Shown here piece after piece: positions 1-11,937 of a stretch of 64,000 nt of DNA. The stretch is from positions 1 through 64,000 of the forward strand of contig CANXME010000805.1 of assembly GCA_948144175.1 (NCBI GenBank). The letters run 5' to 3'. This DNA is from Closterium sp. NIES-65. Taxonomy: Eukaryota > Streptophyta > Zygnematophyceae > Desmidiales > Closteriaceae. Made by a program: the position numbers and the translations under genes. Under the pieces are notes generated by a model. The model was given only the letters and a program-made list of their open reading frames with translations, did not search any database and was not told the DNA's origin. Each line of letters opens with the position of its first letter. Position 1 is the first letter of the stretch.

Positions 1-3000
1 GAAGCTTGCGTTGTCCAAGAGCTTGCCTGGTCCAGGAGCTTGCCTAGTCCAGGAGCTATCCTGGTCCAGGAGCTTGCCTTGTCCAGGAGCTTGCCTGGTC
101 CAGGAGCTTGCTTGTTCCAGGAGCGTGCCTGGTCCAGGAGCTTGCCTTTTCTAGGAGCTTGCCTAGTCCAGGAGCTTGCCTGGTCCAGGAGCTTGCCTGG
201 TCCAGGAGCTTGCTTGGTCCAGGAGCTATCCTGGTCCAGGAGCTTGCCTGGTCCAGGAGCTTGCCTGGTCCAAGAGCTTGCCTGTTCCAGGAGCTTGCCT
301 GGTCCAAGAGCTTGCCTGGTCCAGGAGCTTCCTTGGTCTAGAAGCTTGCCTAGTCCACGAGCTTGCCTGGTCCGGGAGCATGCCTGGTCCTAGAGCTTGC
401 GTGGTCCAGGAGCTTGCCTGGTCCAGGAACTTGCCTGGTCCAGGAGCTTTCCTGGTCCAGGAGCGTGCCTGGTCCACGAGCCTGCCTGGTCTAGGAGCTT
501 GCCTGGTCCAGGAGCGTGCCTGATCCATGAGGGTGCCTGGTCCACGAGCATGCATGATCCAGGAGCTTGCTTGGTCCAGGAGCTTGCTTGGTCCACGACC
601 TTGCCTTGTCCAAGAGCGTGCCTGGTCTAGGAGTGTGCCTGGTCCAGGAGCTTGCTTGGTCCAGAATCCTGCGTGGTCCAAGAGCTTGCCTTGTCCAGGA
701 GTGTGCCAAATCCAGAAGTTTGCCTGGTCTAGGAGCTTGCCTGGTCTAGGAGCGTGCCTGGTCCAGGAGCTTGCCTGGTCAAGGAGCTTGCCTGGTCCGG
801 GAGCTTGCCTTGTCCAGGAGCTTGCGTGGTCTAGGAGCTTGCCTGATCCACGAGCCTGCCTGGTCCAAGAGCTTGCCTGGTCCAAGAGCGTGCCTGGTCC
901 ACGAGCGTGCCTTGTCCAGGAGCTTGCCTCGTCCAGGAGCTTGCCTCGTCCAGGAGCTTGCCTGGTCCAAAAGCTTGCCTTGTCCAGGAGCTAGCCTGGT
1001 TTAGGAGCTTGCCTGGTCCAGGAGCTTGCATGTTCCAGGAGCTTGCCTGGTCCAGGAGCTTGCATTGTCCAGGAGTGTGCCTAATCCACGAGCTTGCGTG
1101 GTCCAGGAGCTTGCCTGGTCCAGGAGCTTGCCTGGTCCAGGAGCTTGCCTGGTCCAGGTGCTTGCCTGGTCCACGAGCTTGCCTGGTACACGAGCTTGCC
1201 TGGTCCAGGAGCTTGCCTGGTCCAGGAGCTTGCCTGGTCCAGGAGCTTGCCTAGTCCAGGAGCTTGCCTGGTCCAGGAACTTGCCTGGTCCAAGAGCTTG
1301 CCTGGTCCAAAAGCTTGCGTGGTCCAGGAGCTTGCCTAGTCCAGGAGCTTGCCTGGTCTTGGAGCGTGCCTGGTCCACGAGCTTGCCTGGTCTAGGAGCT
1401 TGCCTGGTCCACGACCTTGCCTGGTCTAGGAGCTTGCCTGGTCCAAGAGTGTGCCTAGTCCAAGAGCTTGCTTGGTCCAGGAGCTTGCGTGGTCGAGGAG
1501 CTTGCTTGGTCCAGAATCTTGCGTGGTCCAAGAGCTTGCCTTGTCCAGGAGCGTGCCAAATCCAGAAGCTTACCTGGTTCAGGAAATTGCCTGGTCCAGG
1601 AGCGTGCGTGGTCCAGGAGCTTGCCTGGTCAAGGAGCTTGCCTGGTCCAGGAGCTTGCCTGATCCACGAGCCTGCCTGGTCCAAGAGCTTGCCTGGTCCA
1701 AGAGCATGCCTGGTCCACGAGCGTGCCTGGTCCACGAGCGTGCCTGGTCCAGGAGCTTGCCTCCTCCAGGAGCTTGCCTCGTCTAGGAGCTTGCCTGGTC
1801 CAGGAGCTTGCGTTGTCCTGGAGCTTGCCTGGTCTAGGAGCTTGCCTGGTCCAGGAGCTTGCATGTTCCAGGAACTTGCCTAGTCCAAGAGCTTGCATTG
1901 TCCAGGAGCGTGCCTAATCCACGAGCTTGCGTGGTCCAGGAGCTTGCCTGGTCCGGGAGCTTGCCTGGTCCAGGAGCTTGCCTTGTTGAGGAGCTTGCTT
2001 GGTCCAGAAACCTACGTGGTCTCAGAGCTTGCCTGGTCTAGGAGCGTGCCTGGTCCAACAGCTTGCATGGTCCAGGAGCTTGCCCGGTGTAGGAGCTTGC
2101 CTGGTCAAGGAGCGTGCATGGTCCACAAGCGTGCCTAGTCCAGGAGCTTGCTTGGTCCAAGAGCTTGCCTGGTCCAGGAGCTTGCCTGGTCCAGGAGCGT
2201 GCCTGGTCCACGAGCCTGCCTGGTCCAAGAGCTTGCCTCGTCCGGGAGCGTGCCTGATCCAAGAGCGTGCCTGGTCTAGGAGTTTGCGTGGTCCAGGAGC
2301 TTGCCAGGTCTAGGAGCTTGCCCGGTCCAGGAGCGTGCTGGGTCCTTCAGCTTGCCTGGTCCAGGAGCTTCCCTGGTCCAGGAGCTTGCCTGGTCCAAGA
2401 GCTTGCCTGTTCTAAGAGCTTGCCTGGTCCAGAAGCTTGCGTGGTCTAGGAGCTTGCCTTGTCCAGGAGCTTGCCTAGTCCAGGAGCTATCCTGGTCCAG
2501 GAGCTTGCCTTGTCCAGGAGCTTGCCTGGTCCAGGAGCTTGCCTGTTCCAGGAGCTTGCCTGGTCCAGGAGCTTGCCTTTTCTAGGAGCTTGCCTGGTCC
2601 AGGAGCTTGCCTGGTCCAGGAGCTTGCCTGGTCCAGGAGCTTGCTTGGTCCAGGAGCTATCCTGGTCCAGGAGCTTGCCTGGTCAAGGAGCTTGCCTGGT
2701 ACAGGAGCTTGCCTGTTCCAGGAACTTGCCTGGTCCAAGAGCTTGCCTGGTCCAGGAGCTTTCTTGGTCTTGAAGCTTGCCTGGTTCATGAGCTTGCCTG
2801 GTCCAGAAGCGTGCCTGGTCCAAGAGCTTGCGTGGTCCAGGAGCTTGCCTGGTCCAGGAACTTGCCTGGTCCAGGAGCTTTCTTGGTCCAGGAGCGTGCC
2901 TGGTCCACGAGCCTTCCTGGTCTAAGAGCTTGCCTGGTCCAGGAGCGTGCCTTGTCCAGGAGCGTGCCTGGTCCACGAGCGTGCATGATGCAGGAGCTTG

Positions 3001-4845
3001 CTTGGTCCAGGAGCTTGCCTGGTCCAAGATCTTGCCTTGTCCAGGAGCGTGCCAAATCCAAAAGCTTGCCTGGTCTAGGAGCTTGCCTGGTCCAGGAGCG
3101 TGCCTGGTTCACGAGCTTGCCTGGTCAAGGAGCTTGCCTGGTCCAGGAGCTTGCCTTGTCCAGGAGCGTGCCTGGTCGAGGAGCTTGCCTGATCCACGAG
3201 TCTGCCAGGTCCAAGAGCTTTCCTGGTCCAAGAGCGTGCCTGGTCCACGAGCGTGCCTGGTCCAGGAGCTTGCCTCGTCCAGGAGCTTGCCTCGTCCAGG
3301 AGCTTGCCTGGTCCAGAAGCTTGCCTTGTCCAGGAGCTTGCCTGGTCTAGGAGCTTGCCTGGTCTAGGAGCTTGCATGTTCCAGGAGCTTGCCTGGTCCA
3401 GGAGCTTGCATTGTCCAGGATCGTGCCTAATCCATGTGCTTGCGTGGTCCAGGAGCTTGCCTGGTCCAAGAGCTTGCCTGGTCCCCGAGCTTGCCTGGTT
3501 CAGGTGCTTGCCTGGTCCACGAGCTTGCCTGGTGCACGAGCTTGCCTGGTCCAGGAGCTTGCCTGGTCCAAGAGCTTGCCTGGTCCAGGAGCTTGCCTAG
3601 TCCAGGAGCTTGCCTGGTCCACGAACTTGCCTGGTCCAAGAGCTTGCCTGGTCCAAAAGCTTGCGTGGTCCAGGAGCTTGCCTGGTCCAGGAGCTTGCCT
3701 GGTCTTGGAGCGTGCCTGGTCCACGAGCTTGCCTAGTCTAGGAGCTTGCCTGGTCCAAGACCTTGCCTGGTCTAGGAGCTTGCCTGGTCCAGGAGTGTGC
3801 CTAGTCGAAGAGCTTGCTTAGTCCAGGAGCTTGCGTGGTCCATGAGCTTGCCTGGTCCCGGAGCTTGCCTGGTCCAAGAGCTTTCCTGGTCGAAGAGCTT
3901 GCCTGGTCCAGGAGCTTGCCTGGTCCAGGAGCTTGCATGTTCCAGGAGCTTGCCTGGTCCAGGAGCTTGCCTTGTCCAGGAGCGTGCCAGGTCCAGGAGC
4001 TTTCCTGGATGAGGCATGCCTACTCCAGGAGCTTACCTGGTCCAGGAGCTTGCCTTGTCCAGGAGCTTGACTAGTCCCGGAGCTTGCCTGGTCCAGGAGC
4101 TTCCTTGGTCTTAAAGCTTGCCTGGTCCACGAGCTTGCCTGGTCCAGGAGCGTGCCTGGTCCAAGAGCTTGCATGGTCCAGGAGCTTGCCTGGTCCAGGA
4201 ACTTGCCTGGTCCAGGAGCTTTCCTGGTCTAGGAGCGTGCCTGGTCCACGAGCCTGCCTGGTCTAAGAGCTTGCCTGGTCCAGGAACTTGCCTTGTGCAA
4301 GAGCGTGCCTGGTCCACGAGCGTGCATGATGAAGGAGCTTGCTTGGTCCAAGAGCTTGCCTGGTCCACGAGCTTGCCTTGTCCAAGAGCGTGCCTGGTCT
4401 AGGAGTGTGCCTGGTCCAGGAGCTTGCTTGGTCCAGAATCGTGCGTGGTCCAAGATCTTGCCTTGTCCAGGAGCGTGCCAAATCCAGAAGCTTGCCTGGT
4501 CTAGGAGCTTGCCTGGTCCAGGAGCGTGCCTGGTCCACGAGCTTGCCTGGTCAAGGAGCTTGGCTGGTCCAGAAGCTTGCCTTGTCGAGGAGCTTGCCTG
4601 GTCCAGGAGCTTGCCTGATCCACGAGTCTGCCTGGTCCAAGAGCTTGCCTGGTCCAAGAGCGTGCATGGTCCACGAGCGTGCCTGGTCCAGGAGCTTGCC
4701 TCGTCCAGGAGCTTGCCTCGTCTAGGAGCTTGCCTGGTCCAGAAGCTCGCCTTGTCCAGGAGCTTGCCTGGTCTAGGAGCTTGCCTGGTCTAGGAGCTTG
4801 CATGTTCTAGGAGCTTGCCTGGTCCAGGAGCTTGCATTGTCCAGG
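1..4845 (+). repeat. 17-bp minisatellite array, forward orientation (array A)
   Basis: Head-to-tail copies of a 17-bp unit with consensus AGGAGCTTGCCTGGTCC fill the interval with no unique sequence, about 285 units, continuing beyond the left edge. Common variants are CTTG to CGTG, CCAGG to CCAAG or CCACG, and CTGG to CTAG or CTTG. Because 17 is not a multiple of 3 and the consensus lacks stops, all three frames on each strand give the same 17-residue peptide cycle, so long open frames are expected by construction and are not evidence of a protein. Each unit holds the hyphenated palindrome CCTGG-T-CCAGG. A higher-order period is visible: the rare variant CTATC at 56 recurs at 2487, 2431 bp or exactly 143 units later, with matching neighbouring variants. 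I see no gene in it. Confidence 0.97.
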
Positions 4846-7800
4846 GTTTAGTGTGTGCAAAATTGCAAGAATAAGGGCCTAGTGTGTGCAAAATTGCAAG
4901 AACAAGGTTCTAGCGTGTGCAAAATAGCAAGAACAAAGGCATAGCTTGTGCAAAATTGCAAGAACAAGGGTCTAGCGTGTGCAAAATAGCAAGAACAAGG
5001 GCCTAGCGTGTGCAAACTTGCAAGAACAAGGGCATAGCGTGTGCAAAATTGCAAGAACAAGGGTCTAGCGTGTGCAAAGTAGCAAGAACAAGGGCCTAGC
5101 GTGTACAAAATTGCAAGAACAAGGGCCTAGCGTGTGCAACATTGCAAGAACAAGGGTCTAGCGTGTGCAAAATAGCAAGAACAAGGGCCTAGCGTGTGCA
5201 AATTTGCAAGAACAAGGGCATAGCGTCTGCAACATTGCAAGAACAAGGGCCTAGTGTTTGCAAAATTGCAAGAACAAGGGTCTAGCGTGTGCAAAATAGC
5301 AAGAACAAAGGCATAGCTTGTGCAACATTGCAAGAACAAGGGTCTAGCGTGTGCAAAATAGCAAGAACAAGGGCCTAGCGTGTGCAAACTTGCAAGAACA
5401 AGGGCCTAGCGTGTGCAAAATTGCAAGAACAAGGGCCTAGCGTGTGCAAAATAGCAAGAACAAGAGCCGAGCATGTGCAAAATTGCAAGAACAAGGGCCT
5501 AGCGTGTGCAAAATAGCAAGAACAAGGACCTAGCGTGTGCAAAATTGCAAGAACAAGGGTCTAGCGTGTGCAAAATAGCAAGAACAAGGGCATAGCGTGT
5601 GCAAAATTGCAAGAACAAGGGTCTAGCGTGTGGAAAATAGCAAGAACAAGGGACTAGCGTGTACAAAATTGCAAGAACAAGGGCCTAGCGTGTGCAAAAT
5701 TGCAAGAACAAGGGTCTAGCGTGTGCAAAATAGCAAGAACAAGAGCATAGCGTGTTCAAAATTGCAAGAACAAGGGTCTAGCGTGTGCAAAATAGCAAGA
5801 ACAAGGGCCTAGCGTGTACAAAATTGCAAGAAAAAGGGCCTAGCGTGTGCAAAATTGCAAGAACAAGGGTCTAGCGTGTACAAATTTGCAAGAACAAGGG
5901 CCTAGCGTGCAAAATTGCAAGAACAAGGGCCTAGCGTGTGGAAAATCGCAAGAAGAAGGGCCTAGCATGTGCAAGATTGCAAGAACAAGGGTCTAGCGTG
6001 TGCAAAATAGCAAGAACAAGGGCCTAGCGTGTGCAAAATTGCAAGAACAAGGCCCTAGCATGTGAAAATTTGCAAGAACAAGGGCCTAGCGTGCAAAATT
6101 GCAACAACAAGGGCCTAGCGTGTGCAAAATTGCAAGAACAAGGGCCTAGTGTGTGCAAAATTGCAAGAACAAGGGTCTAGCGTGTGCAAAATAGCAAGAA
6201 CAAAGGCATAGCTTGTGCAAAATTGCAAGAACAAGGGTCTAGCGTGTGCAAAATAGCAAGAACAAGGGCCTAGCGTGTGCAAAATAGCAAGAACAAGGGC
6301 CGAGCATGTGCAAAATTGCAAGAACAAGGGCCTAGCGTGTGCAAAATAGCAAGAACAAGGACCTAGCGTGTGCAAAATTGCAAGAACAAGGGCCTAGCGT
6401 GTGCACAATTGCAAGAAGAAGGGCCTAGCGTGTGGAACATTGCAAGAACAAGGGCCTAGCATGTGCAACATTGCTAGAACAAGGGTCTAGCGTGTGCAAA
6501 ATAGCAAGAACAAGGGCCTAGCGTGTGCAAAATTGCAAGAACAAGGCCCTAGCATGTGAAAATTTGCAAGAACAAGGGCCTAGCGTGCAAAATTGCAAGA
6601 ACAAGGGCCTAGCGTGTGCAAAATTGCAACAACAAGGGCCTAGCTTGTGCAAAATTGCAAGAACAAGGGCCTAGTGAATGCAAAATTGCAAGAACAAGGG
6701 TCTAGCGTGTGCAAAATAGCAAGAACAAGGGCCTAGCGTGTGCAAACTTGCAAGAACAAGGGCATAGCGTGTGCAAAATTGCAAGAACAAGGGTCTAGCG
6801 TGTGCAAAATAGCAAGAACAAGGGCCTAGCGTGTACAAAATTGCAACAACAAGGGCCTAGCGTGTGTAAAATTGCAAGAACAAGGGTCTAGCGTGTGCAA
6901 AATAGCAAGAACAAGGGCCTAGCGTGTGCAAAATTGCAAGAACAAGGGCATAGCGTGTGCAACATTGCAAGAACAAGCGTCTAGCGTGTGCAAAATAGCA
7001 AGAACAAGGGCCTAGCGTGTGCAAAATTGCAAGAACAAGGGCCTAGCGTGTGCAAAATTGCAAGAACAAAGGCCTAGCGTACAAAATTGCAAGAACAAGA
7101 GCCTAGCGTGCAAAATTGCAAGAACAAGGGCCTAGCGTGTGCAAAATTGCAACAACAAGGGCCTAGCGTGTGCAAAATTGCAAGAACAAGGGCCTAGTGT
7201 GTGCAAAATTGCAAGAAAAAGGGTCTAGCGAATGCAAAATAGCAAGAACAAAGGCATAGCTTGTGCAAAATTGCAAGAACAAGGGTCTGGCATGTGCAAA
7301 ATAGCAAGAACAAAGGCCTAGCGTGTGCAAACTTGCAAGAACAAGGGCCTAGCGTATGCAAAATTGCAAGAACAAGGGCCTAGCGTGTGCAAAATAGCAA
7401 GAACAAGAGCCGAGCATGTGCAAAATTGCAAGAACAAGGGCCTAGCGTGTGGAAAATAGCAAGAACAAGGGCCTAGCGTGTGCAAAATTGCAAGAACAAG
7501 GGTCTAGCGTGTGCAAAATAGCAAGAACAAGGGCCTAGCGTGTACAAAATTGCAAGAACAAGGGCCTAGCGTGTGCAAAATTGCAAAAACAAGGGTCTAG
7601 CGTGTGCAAAATAGCAAGAACAAGGGCCTAGCGTGTGCAAAATTGCAAGAACAAGGGCATAGCGTGTGCAACATTGCAAGAACAAGGGTCTAGCGTGTGC
7701 AAAATAGCAAGAACAAGGGCCTAGCGTGTACAAAATTGCAAGAACAAGGGCCTAGCGTGTGCAAAATTGCAAGAACAAGGGTCTAGCGTGTGCAAAATAG

Positions 7801-10800
7801 CAAGAACAAGGGCATAGCGTGTGCAAAATTGCAAGAACAAGGGTCTAGCGTGTGCAAAATAGCAAGAACAAGGGCCTAGCGTGTACAAAATTTCAAGAAC
7901 AAGGGCCTAGTGTTTGCAAAATTGCAAGAACAAGGGTCTAGCGTGTGCAAAATAGCAAGAACGAGGGCCTAGCGTGTGCAAAATTGCAAGAACAAGGGCA
8001 TAGCGTTTGCAACATTGCAAGAACAAGGGTCTAGCGTGTGCAAAATAGCAAGAACAAGGGCCTAGGGTGTGCAGATTGCAAGAACAAGGGCCTAGCGTGT
8101 GCAAAATTGCAAGAAGAAGGGCCTAGCGTGAAAATTTGCAAGAACAAGGGCCTAGCGTGCAAAATTGCAAGAACAAGGGCCTAGCGTGTGCAAAATTGCA
8201 ACAACAAGGGCCTAGCGTGTGCAAAATTGCAAGAACAAGGGCCTAGTGTGTGCAAAATTGCAAGAACAAGGGTCTAGCGTGTGCAAAATAGCAAGAACAA
8301 AGGCATAGCTTGTAAAAAATTGCAAGAACAAGGGTCTAGCGTGTGCAAAATAGCAAGAACAAGGGCCAAGCGTGTGCAAAATAGCAAAAACAAGGGCCGA
8401 GCATGTGCAAAATTGCAAGAACAAGGGCCTAGCGTGTGCAAAATAGCAAGAACAAGGACCTAGCGTGTGCAAAATTGCAAGAACAAGGGCCTAGCGTGTG
8501 CACAATTGCAAGAAGAAGGGCCTAGCGTGTGGAAAATTGCAAGAACAAGGGCCTAGCATGTGCAAAATTGCTAGAACAAGGGTCTAGCGTGTGCAAAATA
8601 GCAAGAACAAGGGCCTAGCGTGTGCAAAATAGCAAGAACAAGGCCCTAGCATGTGAAAATTTGCAAGAACAAGGGCCTAGCGTGCAAAATTGCAAGAACA
8701 AGGGCCTGGCGTGTGCAAAATTGCAACAACAAGGGCCTAGCATGTGCAAAATTGCAAGAACAAGGGCCTAGTGGGTGCAAAATTGCAAGATAAAGGGTCT
8801 AGCGTGTGCAAAATAGCAAGAACAAAGGCATAGCTTGTGCAAAATTGCAAGAACAAGGGTCTAGCGTGTGCAAAATAGCAAGAACAAGGGCCTAGCGTGT
8901 GCAAACTTGCAAGAACAAGGGCATAGCGTGTGCAAAATTGCAGGAACAAGGGTCTAGCGTGTGCAAAATAGCAAGAACAAGGGCCTAGCGTGTACAAAAT
9001 TGCAACAACAACGGCCTAGCGTGTGCAAAATTGCAAGAACAAGGGTCTAGCGTGTGCAAAATAGCAAGAACAAGGGCCTAGCGTGAGCAAAATTGCAAGA
9101 ACAAGGGCATAGCGTGTGCAACATTGCAAGAACAAGTGTCTAGCATGTGCAAAATAGCAAGAACAAGGGCCTAGCGTGTGCAAAATTGCAAGAACAAGGG
9201 CCTAGCGTGTGCAAAATTGCAAGAACAAGGGCCTAACGTACAAAATTGCAAGAACAAGGGCCTAGCGTGCAAAATTGCAAGAACAAGGGCCTAGCGTGTG
9301 CAAAGTAAAAAGAACAAGGGCCTAGCGTGTGCAAAATTGCAAGAACAAGGGCCTAGTGTGTGCAAAATTGCAAGAACAAGGGTCTTGCGAATGCAAAATA
9401 GCAAGAACAAAGGCATAGCTTGTGCAAAATTGCAAGAACAAGGGTCTAGCATGTGCAAAATAGCAAGAACAAGGGCCTAGCGTGTGCAAACTTGCAAGAA
9501 CAAGGGCCTAGCGTGTGCAAAATTGCAAGAACAAGGGCCTAGCGTGTGCAAAATAGCAAGAACAAGAGCGGAGCATGTGCAAAATTGCAAGAACAAGGGC
9601 CTAGCGTGTGGAAAATAGCAAGAACAAGGACTTAGCGTGTGCAAAATTGCAAGAACAAGGGTCTAGTGTGTGCAAAATAGCAAGAACAAGGGCCTAGCGT
9701 GTACAAAATTGCAAGAACAAGGGCCTAGCGTGTGCAAAATTGCAAGAACAAGGGTCAAGCATGTGCAAAATAGCAAGAACAAGGGCCTAGCGTGTGCAAA
9801 ATTGCAAGAACAAGGGCATAGCGTGTGCAACATTGCAAGAACAAGGGTCTAGCGTGTGCAAAATAGCAAGAACAAGGGCCTAGCGTGTACAAAATTGCAA
9901 GAACAAGGGCCTAGCGTGTGCAAAATTGCAAGAACAAGGACATAGCGTGTGCAAAATAGCAAGAACAAGGGCCTAGCGTGTGCAAAATTGCTAGAACAAG
10001 GACATAGCGTGTGCAACATTGCAAGAACATGGGTCTAGCGTGTGCAAAATAGCAAGAACAAGGGCCTAGCGTGTGCAAAATTGCAAGAACAAGGGCCTAG
10101 AGTGTGCAAAATTGCAAGAACAAGGGCCTAGCGTGTGCAAAAATGCAAGAACAACGGCCTACCATGTGCAAAATTGCAAGAACAAGGGTCTACCGTATGC
10201 AAAATAGCAAGAACAAGGGCCTAGCGTGTGCAAAATAGCAAGAACAAGAACCTAGCGTGTGCAAAATTGCAAGAACAAGGGTCTAGCGTGTGCAAAATAG
10301 CAAGAACAAGGGCATAGCGTGTGCAAAATTGCAAGAACAAGGGCATAGCGTGTGCAACATTGCAAGAACAAGGGTCTAGCGTGTGCAAAATAGCAAGAAC
10401 AAGGGCCTAGCGTGTGCAAAATTGCAAGAACAAGGGCCTAGCGTGTGCAAAATTGCAAGAACAAGGGCCTAGCGTGTGCAAAAATGCAAGAACAACGGCC
10501 TACCATGTGCAAAATTGCAAGAATAAGGGTCTACCGTATGCAAAATAGCAAGAACAAGGGCCTAGCGTGTGCAAAATAGCAAGAACAAGGACCTAGCGTG
10601 TGCAAAATTGCAAGAACAAGGGTCTAGCGTGCACAAATTAGCAAGAACAAGGGCATAGCGTGTGCAAAATTGCAAGAACAAGGGTCTAGCGTGTGCAAAA
10701 TAGCAAGAACAAGGGCCTAGCGTGTACAAAATTTCAAGAACAAGGGCCTAGCGTTTGCAAAATTGCAAGAACAAGGGTCTAGCGTGTGCAAAATAGCAAC

Positions 10801-11937
10801 AACAAGAGCATAGCGTGTTCAAAATTGCAAGAACAAGGGTCTAGCGTGTGCAAAATAGCAAGAACAAGGGCCTAGCGTGTACAAAATTGCAAGAAAAAGG
10901 GCCTAGCGTGTGCAAAATTGCAAGAACAAGGGTCTAGCGTGTACAAATTTGCAAGAACAAGGGCCTAGCGTGCAAAATTGCAAGAACAAGGGCCTAGCGT
11001 GTGGAAAATCGCAAGAACAAGGGCCTAGCATGTGCAAGATTGCAAGAACAAGGGTCTAGCGTGTGCAAAATAGCAAGAACAAGGGCCTAGCGTGTGCAAA
11101 ATTGCAAGAACAAGGCCCTAGCATGTGAAAATTTGCAAGAACAAGGGCCTAGCGTGCAAAATTGCAAGAACAAGGGCCTAGCGTGTGCAAAATTGCAAGA
11201 ACAAGGGCCTAGTGTGTGCAAAATTGCAAGAACAAGGGTCTAGCGTGTGCAAAATAGCAAGAACAAAGGCATAGCTTGTGCAAAATTGCAAGAACAAGGG
11301 TCTAGCGTGTGCAAAATAGCAAGAACAAGGGCCTAGCGTGTGCAAAATAGCAAGAACAAGGGCCGAGCATGTGCAAAATTGCAAGAACAAGGGCCTAGCG
11401 TGTGCAAAATAGCAAGAACAAGGACCTAGCGTGTGCAAAATTGCAAGAACAAGGGCCTAGCGTGTGCACAATTGCAAGCAGAAGGGCCTAACGTGTGGAA
11501 CATTGCAAGAACAAGGGCCTAGCATGTGCAACATTGCTAGAACAAGGGTCTAGCGTGTGCAAAATAGCAAGAACAAGGGCCTAGCGTGTGCAAAATTGCA
11601 AGAACAAGGCCCTAGCATGTGAAAATTTGCAAGAACAAGGGCCTAGCGTGCAAAATTGCAAGAACAAGGGCCTAGCGTGTGCAAAATTGCAACAACAAGG
11701 GCCTAGCTTGTGCAAAATTGCAAGAACAAGGGCCTAGTGTGTGCAAAATTGCAAGAACAAGGGTCTAGCGTGTGCAAAAATAGCAAAAACAAAGGCATAG
11801 CTTGTGCAAAATTGCAAGAACAAGGGTCTAGCGTGTGCAAAATAGCAAGAACAAGGGCCTAGCGTGTGCAAACTTGCAAGAACAAGGGCATAGCGTGTGC
11901 AAAATTGCAAGAACAAGGGTCTAGCGTGTGCAAAATA

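Noticed and set aside
1-4845. Apparent repetitive proteins with a 17-residue period (and the same in 54865-57299)
   Set aside because: The unit is 17 bp, so every frame on both strands yields a 17-residue cycle. Many overlapping frames are equally open, which is a property of the DNA repeat.
4848-9000. Many 60-86 residue cysteine-rich peptides encoded in the 31-bp array
   Set aside because: They recur at the repeat period with identical ends fixed by the TAG in each unit; they are shadows of the satellite.
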